From positions 1 to 29,503 of the forward strand of contig CANJDA010000010.1 in the NCBI GenBank assembly GCA_947472705.1: 29,503 bases of DNA, in the 5' to 3' direction. Under the pieces are notes generated by a model. The model was not told the DNA's origin. It saw only the letters and a program-made list of their open reading frames with translations, and made no database searches. The position numbers and the translations under genes were made by a program. Below are positions 16,612 through 22,812 of this stretch, piece by piece (the first letter of the stretch is position 1; the number at the start of each line of letters is the position of its first letter). The DNA comes from Flavobacteriaceae bacterium. Lineage in GTDB: Bacteria > Bacteroidota > Bacteroidia > Flavobacteriales > Flavobacteriaceae.

Positions 16612-16641
16612 GACTTTTAGATTTTAAAAATCTAAAGAGTC
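16612..16641 (-). other. Intercistronic RNA hairpin between paaG and paaH
   Basis: TTTAGATTT (16616-16624) pairs perfectly with AAATCTAAA (16628-16636) around a 3-nt loop, and GACT/AGTC extends the stem past a one-base bulge. In the minus-strand mRNA it stands just before the paaH start. There is no clean run of T after it, so it is not an obvious terminator. Confidence 0.7.
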
Positions 16642-16645
16642 AGAT

Positions 16646-17428
16646 TTAGTTCCCTTTAAATTCAGGTTTTCTTTTTTCTACAAAAGCATTGACACCTTCA
16701 TTATAATCGTATGATGAACTTGCTTCTATTTGCAAATCGCTTTCTATGGCTAATTGTTGCTCTAAAGTATTAGTCATAGATTGATTTAATAATCTTTTGG
16801 TTAAACCTAATGCTTTGGTAGGCATATTGGCTAAAGTGATTGCTAATGCTGTGACTTCTTCTTCAAACATTGAAGTTGGAAATTCTTTATAAATCAGTCC
16901 CAATACAAGTGCTTCAGCAGCAGAAACTTTATCGCCCAACATCATTAAGGCAGAGGCTCTTTGGAATCCTATTAACCTTGGTAGAAAAAAAGTTCCAGCA
17001 CTATCAGGAATCAAGCCTATTTTGCTAAATGCTTGAATAAAACTGGCATGTTCTGTAGCTACAACAATATCACAGGCTAAAGCGATATTAGCACCTGCAC
17101 CAGCCGCTACTCCATTTACTGCAGCCACAATTGGTTTTTCAATGGTTCTGATTTTTAGAATGATAGGATTATAATGCTCTTCTAAAATTTTTCGAAACCC
17201 TGGATTTAATTCAGGATCTGTTACTTCTTTTAAATCTTGCCCTGCACAAAAAGCTTTTCCGTTTCCAGTAATTACAATGGCTCTAACGTTTTTATCTTTA
17301 GCACAATCATCTAAAGTAGATTGTAATGACAAAGCCATTTCTCGGTTGAAACTATTGAATACTTCAGGGCGATTGAGATAAACCCATGCCACATTGTTTT
17401 CAATTTTTAATTCAATTGAATTGCTCAT
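16646..17428 (-). CDS. paaG: PaaG, 1,2-epoxyphenylacetyl-CoA isomerase
   Basis: PaaG is a crotonase-fold isomerase. It turns the epoxide made by PaaABCE into the seven-membered oxepin-CoA, and may also shift the double bond of 2,5-dehydroadipyl-CoA-type intermediates. The match to E. coli PaaG as I recall it is strong: FCAGQDLKEV, HYNPIILKIRTIEKPIVAAVNGVAAGAGANIALACDIV, FSKIGLIPDSAGTFFLPRL and the end NEGVNAFVEKRKPEFKG. The Asp in GLIPDSAGT is the catalytic acid/base of the PaaG subgroup, and the usual hydratase glutamates are absent as expected. Length is 260 aa, normal. It follows paaD by 30 bp. Confidence 0.94.
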   Translation of the reverse strand: MSNSIELKIENNVAWVYLNRPEVFNSFNREMALSLQSTLDDCAKDKNVRAIVITGNGKAFCAGQDLKEVTDPELNPGFRKILEEHYNPIILKIRTIEKPIVAAVNGVAAGAGANIALACDIVVATEHASFIQAFSKIGLIPDSAGTFFLPRLIGFQRASALMMLGDKVSAAEALVLGLIYKEFPTSMFEEEVTALAITLANMPTKALGLTKRLLNQSMTNTLEQQLAIESDLQIEASSSYDYNEGVNAFVEKRKPEFKGN

Positions 17429-17458
17429 ACCTAATTTTATTTTTAAAACCTAAGCGGT

Positions 17459-17959
17459 TTATTTTAAACATTTAAAATAGTCAAAAGGCTCCAAACAGTC
17501 TTCACATTTAAATAATGCTTTGCAGGCTGTTGACCCAAATTGACTTATTAAATTTGTATTTAAAGACCCACATTGCGGGCATTTCACTACTTTTTTATTT
17601 CCCAATAATGCTTCTTTGTCAGCCAATGCGTCTAAGGGAGAAGCGATCCCGTATTTTTCTAAAGCAGTTCTGCCTTTTGTTGTAATCCAATCGGTGGTCC
17701 AAGCTGGTGAAAGGATTAAATCCACTTTAGCTTCATAGCCTTTAGCTTTAAAGGCACTTTTGATATCATCACCAATCACGTCCATTGCTGGACATCCGCT
17801 GTAGGTTGGCGTTATTTCTACCTCAACTATTCCGTTTACTAATTTTGCAGAACGTACAACACCCATTTCCATAATGGACAACACAGGAATTTCCGGATCG
17901 GAAACAGTTTCGAGTATCTCGAAAAGTTGTTGGTCAATATGGCGTTCTGTTGTTGTCAT
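17459..17959 (-). CDS. paaD: PaaD, epoxidase accessory protein (MIP18/DUF59 plus zinc ribbon)
   Basis: PaaD belongs with the phenylacetyl-CoA epoxidase genes and is thought to help iron-sulfur or diiron centre assembly. The N-terminal DUF59/MIP18 domain has the pattern SDPEIPVLSIMEMGVVRSAKL, then PTYSGCPAMDVIGDDIKSAF. The C-terminal ribbon has cysteine pairs CPQC (127, 130) and CEDC (152, 155) plus Cys146 and Cys164, suited to binding zinc or an Fe-S cluster. Length is 166 aa, as in other PaaD proteins. It directly abuts paaC (no bases between them), which implies translational coupling. Confidence 0.94.
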   Translation of the reverse strand: MTTTERHIDQQLFEILETVSDPEIPVLSIMEMGVVRSAKLVNGIVEVEITPTYSGCPAMDVIGDDIKSAFKAKGYEAKVDLILSPAWTTDWITTKGRTALEKYGIASPLDALADKEALLGNKKVVKCPQCGSLNTNLISQFGSTACKALFKCEDCLEPFDYFKCLK

Positions 17960-18712
17960 TTACCAAGTCATGTTTGGATAGGTGCGTTGCATATATTGTA
18001 ATTCGGTTAAAATATAACCCATGTGTTCGCTGTGTATTCCTTGCTTTCCTCCTTTTTGAAAATATTCAATGGTTGGTGTTAGTAAAGTAGCTTCCTCTAA
18101 AACTGCGCTTACTTTTTGGTAATATTTTGCTTTCAATTGAGTTACATCTACGCCAATTCCTTCAATCACCATAGTCTTATCTGCATCAGTTTGGTGGAAT
18201 AACTCATCGGTAAAAATCCACAAATCGTTTATAGCAGTTTGAATTCGGTCATGACTTTCTTGCGTACCATCGCCTAATCGTCTAATCCAATCGGATGAAA
18301 AACGGTTATGATATAGCACTTCTTTAATGCTTTTTTTGGCAATAGCAGCTAGCATTTCGTCTTTACTATTTTGCAATTCTTCTAATAGAGCCAGGTGAAA
18401 AACATCAAACAAAAACTGTTTGGTTATAGAATAACCAAAATCAATATTGGGTTGTTCCACTAAAAGCACATTTTTATATTCTCTTTCCAAACGAAGAAAA
18501 GCGACAGTATCTTCAGTAGCATCACCACCTTGTAATTTGGCAACATATTGATAATAGCTACGCACTTGTCCTAACAAATCGAGTGAAATATTGGTTAGTG
18601 CGATATCCGTTTCTAGACTTGGTCCATGCCCGCAAAGTTCGCCCAATCGTTGACCTAAAATCAAAGAATTGTCTGCAATTCCGAATATGTAATGAATGAG
18701 ATTGTTTTTCAT
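17960..18712 (-). CDS. paaC: PaaC, phenylacetyl-CoA epoxidase structural subunit
   Basis: PaaC has a ferritin-like fold but is the non-catalytic partner that binds PaaA in the epoxidase. Recognisable blocks are LGQRLGELCGHGPSLETDIAL, NISLDLLGQVRSYYQYVAK, DTVAFLRLEREYKNVLLVEQPN, KSIKEVLYHNRFSSDWIRRLGDGT and the C-terminal GGKQGIHSEHMGYILTELQY. These line up along the whole length of E. coli PaaC as I recall it, at the same size (250 aa). It lies directly between paaB (1 bp) and paaD (0 bp) in the compact paaABCD block. Confidence 0.96.
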   Translation of the reverse strand: MKNNLIHYIFGIADNSLILGQRLGELCGHGPSLETDIALTNISLDLLGQVRSYYQYVAKLQGGDATEDTVAFLRLEREYKNVLLVEQPNIDFGYSITKQFLFDVFHLALLEELQNSKDEMLAAIAKKSIKEVLYHNRFSSDWIRRLGDGTQESHDRIQTAINDLWIFTDELFHQTDADKTMVIEGIGVDVTQLKAKYYQKVSAVLEEATLLTPTIEYFQKGGKQGIHSEHMGYILTELQYMQRTYPNMTW

Positions 18713-18713
18713 C

Positions 18714-18995
18714 TTACATGTGTTTTAATTCGTCTGGCAATTCATAAAACGTAGGATGACGGTACGCTTTGTCCATGGCTGGCTCAAAAGTTTCTCCATT
18801 GTTTTCTGGATTGGATGCTGTAATTTGACTTGATGGCACTACCCATATACTCACACCTTCCATTCGACGAGTGTATACATCGCGTGCATTTTCTAATGCC
18901 ATAGTCGCGTCACTTGCATGAAGTGAACCGCAATGACGGTGTTCTAATCCGTTTTTACTTCTTATAAATACTTCCCAAAGTGGCCAGTTTTTCAT
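18714..18995 (-). CDS. paaB: PaaB, phenylacetyl-CoA epoxidase small subunit
   Basis: PaaB is the small subunit that bridges PaaAC units and is needed for the active epoxidase. The 93-aa sequence has the conserved opening NWPLWEVFIRSKNGLEHRHCGSLHA, the helix DATMALENARDVYTRR and the strand GVSIWVVPSSQI, and ends PTFYELPDELKHM. There is no catalytic residue to point at. Gene position between paaA (36-bp gap) and paaC (1 bp) confirms the identity. Confidence 0.95.
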   Translation of the reverse strand: MKNWPLWEVFIRSKNGLEHRHCGSLHASDATMALENARDVYTRRMEGVSIWVVPSSQITASNPENNGETFEPAMDKAYRHPTFYELPDELKHM

Positions 18996-19031
18996 AATTA
19001 TTATCTTTTAAAAGTCGGTTAAGACCATTAA

Positions 19032-19988
19032 TTATATTGCTTTCTTTTCTTCTTTAATGGCTTGTTTTTCGGCATAAGCCACTGCAGCATCTCGAACCCA
19101 AGTCCCATTTTCCCAGGCATTTTTTCTAGCTTCGAGACGTTGTTTGTTGCATTTCCCATGACCTTTTACTACTTGCCAAAATTCATCCCAATCGATATCT
19201 CCAAACTCATAATGCTTTGTAGTTTCGTTCCATTTTAGTTTATCATCTGGAATTGTTAATCCTAAAATATTGGCTTGAGGTACGGTTTGATCTACAAACT
19301 GCTGGCGTAATTCGTCATTGGTTTTGCGTTTTAATTTCCATTTTACCGATTGTTCTGTATTTGGAGATTCTTCGTCTTTTGGCCCGAACATCATTAAGGA
19401 AGGCCACCACCAACGATTAAGCGCATCTTGTGCCATTGCCTTTTGTTCTGGAGTTCCATTACATAATGTCAGTAGGATTTCATACCCTTGACGTTGATGA
19501 AAACTTTCTTCTTTACAGATACGAACCATGGCGCGAGCATAAGGACCATAAGATGTTCCCATTAAAGCAACTTGATTCATTATCGCAGCACCGTCAACCA
19601 ACCAACCCACAGCACCCATATCGGCCCAAGTTATGGTTGGATAATTAAAAATGCTAGAATATTTTGCTTTTCCGGTATGGAGTTGCTCATACATTTCTTC
19701 ACGTGATATTCCAAGGGTTTCAGCGGCACTATATAGATACAATCCGTGACCGCCTTCGTCTTGAATTTTTGCTAATAAAGCTACTTTTCTGCGTAAAGAA
19801 GGAGCGCGAGTAATCCAATTGGCTTCGGGAAGCATGCCCACAATTTCGGAGTGAGCGTGTTGTGAAATCTGACGAATGTGTGTGAGACGGTATTTCTCTG
19901 GCATCCATTCTTTTGGTTCAATTTTATCGTCTCTATCAATACGAGCTTGAAAAAGTGCTTCTAAATTTTTTACTTCTTGTTCTGACAT
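19032..19988 (-). CDS. paaA: PaaA, phenylacetyl-CoA epoxidase catalytic diiron subunit
   Basis: PaaA holds the diiron centre that inserts one oxygen atom into the aromatic ring of phenylacetyl-CoA to give the 1,2-epoxide. Ferritin-like ligand motifs are visible: a carboxylate helix QHAHSEIVGMLPEANW (Glu48), the first ExxH, Glu78-His81 (IQDEGGHGLYLYSAAE), and the second ExxH, Glu161-His164 (ICKEESFHQRQGYEIL). Other blocks are PTITWADMGAVGWLVDGAAI and NRWWWPSLMMFGP. Length is 318 aa, normal. It lies second in the run, 31 bp after paaE; in E. coli paaE comes after paaD instead, so gene order differs. Confidence 0.96.
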   Translation of the reverse strand: MSEQEVKNLEALFQARIDRDDKIEPKEWMPEKYRLTHIRQISQHAHSEIVGMLPEANWITRAPSLRRKVALLAKIQDEGGHGLYLYSAAETLGISREEMYEQLHTGKAKYSSIFNYPTITWADMGAVGWLVDGAAIMNQVALMGTSYGPYARAMVRICKEESFHQRQGYEILLTLCNGTPEQKAMAQDALNRWWWPSLMMFGPKDEESPNTEQSVKWKLKRKTNDELRQQFVDQTVPQANILGLTIPDDKLKWNETTKHYEFGDIDWDEFWQVVKGHGKCNKQRLEARKNAWENGTWVRDAAVAYAEKQAIKEEKKAI

Positions 19989-20019
19989 AACTTTTTTGTT
20001 ATTAAATTCAGTTTATATT

Positions 20020-21093
20020 TTATAATCCGAAATCGACTACTACTTTTTTAGAAGTCGGAACGGCTTGGCAACTCAACACAAAATTTTTAGCCACCTCATC
20101 GGGTTCTAAGGAATAATTCAGTTTCATTTCTACCGAACCATCAACCACTTTGCAACGACAGGTGCTACATACACCACCTTTACAAGCATAGGGTAAATCA
20201 GCTCCAGCAGCAATAGCGCCATCAAGTATATTGTCGAAATCTTCTCCCATCACGAAATGGAATTCTTTACCACCATCGATAATGGTTACTTCGGTTCCTT
20301 CCACTTTTTTCTCAACTATTTTGCTGATACGCTTTTTGTCTTCTTCAGAGAGTCCGGTATTAAATAATTCGTAGTGAATCTTATCTTTCGGTAATCCTTT
20401 GGCTTGTAATTCATCGCGCAGCAAGAAAATCATTTCCTCGGGTCCGCAAATGAAACATTCATCTATAGTTGGAATATCAATGATTTTATCGGTCAACACT
20501 TCGATTTTTTCTTTGGTAAATCTACCATTAAAAAGTTCAGAAGTACGATGCTCTTTGGTAAGGAAATAGAAGATTTCGAATCGATTAAAATATATATTTT
20601 TTAACTGTTCTATTGCTTCTTTAAAGATAATTGATTTTACAGTGCTGTTCAAATAAAATAATTTAAACGTACTGTTTGGCTCTGCTGCTAAATGCGTTTT
20701 AATGATAGAAAGTATCGGTGTGATACCACTACCGGCAGCAAAAGCAATATAATTTTTAGCTTGTGATGGATTGACTTCGGTAAAAAAAGTTCCGTTTGGC
20801 GGCATTACATCGATGACATCTCCTTTTTTTAAACTCTCTTTAACGAAAGTAGAAAATAATCCACCATTAATTTTTTTAACGGCTACTTGCCATTTGTTAT
20901 CAAGTGGACAAGAACACAAAGAATAGGAACGTCTTACTTCTTCACCATTTATGTTAGAACGTAAGGTCAAATGTTGTCCTTGTTTGTATTGGAATTCGGC
21001 TTGCAATTCTTTTGGAATATCAAAAGTTATCACCGAACAATCCTTAGTTTCTTTATAAATATCAGCAACTTTAATGCTATGAAATTTTGCCAT
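20020..21093 (-). CDS. paaE: PaaE, epoxidase reductase (FNR-like flavoprotein with 2Fe-2S ferredoxin domain)
   Basis: PaaE transfers electrons from NADPH through flavin and a 2Fe-2S cluster to the PaaA diiron centre. Domains in order are an FAD-binding barrel with RRSYSLCSCPL, a nucleotide-binding domain with FAAGSGITPILSIIKTHL and FICGPEEMIF, and a C-terminal plant-type ferredoxin domain with cluster ligands Cys304, Cys309, Cys312 (YACKGGVCSTCRC) and Cys342 (LSCQA). Length is 357 aa, typical. It is the first gene of the long paa run. Its upstream region holds a promoter box and a perfect palindrome, so it is probably where repression is applied. Confidence 0.95.
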   Translation of the reverse strand: MAKFHSIKVADIYKETKDCSVITFDIPKELQAEFQYKQGQHLTLRSNINGEEVRRSYSLCSCPLDNKWQVAVKKINGGLFSTFVKESLKKGDVIDVMPPNGTFFTEVNPSQAKNYIAFAAGSGITPILSIIKTHLAAEPNSTFKLFYLNSTVKSIIFKEAIEQLKNIYFNRFEIFYFLTKEHRTSELFNGRFTKEKIEVLTDKIIDIPTIDECFICGPEEMIFLLRDELQAKGLPKDKIHYELFNTGLSEEDKKRISKIVEKKVEGTEVTIIDGGKEFHFVMGEDFDNILDGAIAAGADLPYACKGGVCSTCRCKVVDGSVEMKLNYSLEPDEVAKNFVLSCQAVPTSKKVVVDFGL

Positions 21094-21111
21094 ACATTTT
21101 GTTTAAAATGA

Positions 21112-21131
21112 AAACTAACAATTGTTAGTTT
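21112..21131. promoter_or_regulatory. Perfect 20-bp palindrome, probable TetR-family operator
   Basis: AAACTAACAATTGTTAGTTT is exactly self-complementary. It lies 18 bp upstream of the paaE start and immediately downstream of the -7 box at 21138-21145, so a bound dimer would cover the transcription start. Length and symmetry fit a TetR-family operator, and a TetR-family gene is adjacent. The pairing of this site with that protein is inferred. Confidence 0.85.
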
Positions 21132-21137
21132 ACTATG

Positions 21138-21167
21138 CAAATTTAAGTAATAATTCTTAAAGTGAAA
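21138..21167 (-). promoter_or_regulatory. Promoter of the paa run
   Basis: On the minus strand TAAATTTG (21145-21138) matches the Bacteroidota -7 consensus TAnnTTTG. A TTTC at 21167-21164, 18 bp upstream, is an imperfect -33 box (consensus TTTG). The predicted start lies near 21131, giving a leader of about 38 nt before the paaE ATG. Confidence 0.7.
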
Positions 21168-21210
21168 CTACAACGATTGAAAAACTTAATAAGTATTGAT
21201 TACCAATGTG

Positions 21211-21786
21211 TTATTGTATTACTATTCCGTTTAGTAAAACCTGAATCATATTAGATTTAAGCACTAATGGATCAGGGCTCTTTTTTTTGCCATACCACAA
21301 GTATAGTGTTCGTAAAGTAGAAAGTGTTGAGAAAATGATTACTTCTAGATTGAGGTTTTTGATATCGCCATCAACAATTCCTTTTTTGATTATTGTTCTA
21401 AAATTTTCTTCGTAGTCTTCTCTCATTTTCATAAAGTAGGTCAATTGTTTATCAGCCAAATGCATCCAATCGTTATTCAAACAAGCTAATGCATCCGAAT
21501 TCCGCAATGTAATATCAATATGCAATTGGATAATTTTTTCAATTTTTTTTATAGTAGCGTCTTTGGAAATCACTACATCATTCATAGTAGCTGTGAACTC
21601 TTCAGCAATTTCAATAATAATTAAGACTAGAATTTCTTGTTTAGATTTTATGTGATTGTATAAACTTGCGGCTTTAATATCCATAGCCTGGGCAATGTCG
21701 CGCATGGTTATAGCACTATATCCTTTCTCTTTGAAAAGTTTAGCCGCCACGGTCACAATTTCAGTTTTTCTATCGGTAATCTTCAT
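21211..21786 (-). CDS. TetR/AcrR-family regulator, probable repressor of the paa run
   Basis: This is a 191-aa one-component regulator. The N-terminal helix-turn-helix is canonical: TEIVTVAAKLFKEKGYSAITMRDIAQAMDIKAASLYNHIKSKQEIL. The C-terminal ligand domain (about 55-191) is helical and not diagnostic. It lies directly upstream of paaE in the same direction, 117 bp away, with a palindrome between them. By analogy with PaaR, the TetR-type repressor of paa genes in some other bacteria, the inducer would be phenylacetyl-CoA; that is inference. I see no second copy of the palindrome before this gene, so self-regulation through that site is not evident. Confidence 0.88.
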   Translation of the reverse strand: MKITDRKTEIVTVAAKLFKEKGYSAITMRDIAQAMDIKAASLYNHIKSKQEILVLIIIEIAEEFTATMNDVVISKDATIKKIEKIIQLHIDITLRNSDALACLNNDWMHLADKQLTYFMKMREDYEENFRTIIKKGIVDGDIKNLNLEVIIFSTLSTLRTLYLWYGKKKSPDPLVLKSNMIQVLLNGIVIQ

Positions 21787-21793
21787 AGGATTT

Positions 21794-21801
21794 CAAATAT
21801 A
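21794..21801 (-). promoter_or_regulatory. Candidate -7 box for the TetR-family gene
   Basis: TATATTTG on the minus strand fits TAnnTTTG and ends 7 bp before the ATG at 21786. No convincing -33 box is visible. If used, it would give a near-leaderless mRNA. Confidence 0.4.
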
Positions 21802-21875
21802 GAATTTATTTTAAATAAATGCCATTTCATTTGCAAACAAAGACAAAGGAGATTTCAATAAATTAATGAAGTATT

Positions 21876-22811
21876 TTAATAAAACTCCATAAAAGTAAAT
21901 TTCTTTTGAAGTTGCGAAATTTGCTGTTGGAGTTTATTTAAGAATTTTTGATGACTCTCTGCATTAGGGTTAAACGGTTTATGTGCTAATCCTTTTTGAA
22001 TAGCGGCCACTTCGTCCATAACTGGATAACATTTTGAATCGATGGCACTGTCGCAAAATCGTTCCCATATATAATCTATTGCAATCTGATTAGGATGCAG
22101 CATGTCTTCGGCATAAAAACGATAATCGCGCAATTCATCCATAAGAATTTCATAGCTAGGGAAATAATTCAACTGCAAATTGTGAATGGCAGTAATCAAA
22201 TGCGCTTTGCTTCGTTGGTTTTCGATAAAGCCATCCTTGATATGACGCACTGGCGAAACAGTAAAAACAATAGGACAAGTTGGATTTACTTTTTGAATCA
22301 AATCGATGGTTTTCTGAATGTAAATCTCAGAATCTTTAACCGAAACAATTACCTTTTCGAACTGATTTTGTGGTACTTTATGACAATTGGCAACAACTAC
22401 TCCCGATGATTGTAATGCATAAACCCAAGACGTACCATAAGTAATTATGATATGTGTGGATTCGGTTAATTGGCGATTCATTTCCTCCAGAATTTGATTC
22501 AGATTTTGAAGAAACACTTCTTTATCTGGATGGCTTAACTCTGAATGAACATCATAACAATGCCACAAATCATTATGAAAAAAGATATCTGCTTCGGTAA
22601 ACTGATAGTTATGGATTGCTCTATTAACCAACTTCTCGATAGAAACCGGATTGAAGATAATTCCGAAAGGATTAACCGTGTTTTGAAACTTATTATACTC
22701 AAACTTCTTCCCGATATTTTCGGCAAAACAAGAACCCAAGAGTAAAATCTTAGCGTCATAATCAATTTTTTGATTACTGCTTTGAATTGGAATTTGGGTT
22801 CTAAATTCCAT
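21876..22811 (-). CDS. GSCFA-domain protein
   Basis: This is a 311-aa protein named for its GSCFAENIG motif (residues 26-34), which sits in the sequence like the first block of SGNH/GDSL hydrolases. Other conserved stretches are NPFGIIFNPVSIEKLV, LWHCYDVHSELSHPD, IITYGTSWVY, VFTVSPVRHIKDGF and AEDMLHPNQIAIDYIWERF, the last containing the DxxH-type Asp-His of such enzymes. A hydrolase or esterase activity, perhaps on envelope polysaccharide, is plausible but unproven for the family. There is no signal peptide, so it is probably cytoplasmic. It starts 1 bp after alaS ends, so the two are likely cotranscribed. Confidence 0.88.
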   Translation of the reverse strand: MEFRTQIPIQSSNQKIDYDAKILLLGSCFAENIGKKFEYNKFQNTVNPFGIIFNPVSIEKLVNRAIHNYQFTEADIFFHNDLWHCYDVHSELSHPDKEVFLQNLNQILEEMNRQLTESTHIIITYGTSWVYALQSSGVVVANCHKVPQNQFEKVIVSVKDSEIYIQKTIDLIQKVNPTCPIVFTVSPVRHIKDGFIENQRSKAHLITAIHNLQLNYFPSYEILMDELRDYRFYAEDMLHPNQIAIDYIWERFCDSAIDSKCYPVMDEVAAIQKGLAHKPFNPNAESHQKFLNKLQQQISQLQKKFTFMEFY

Positions 22812-22812
22812 T

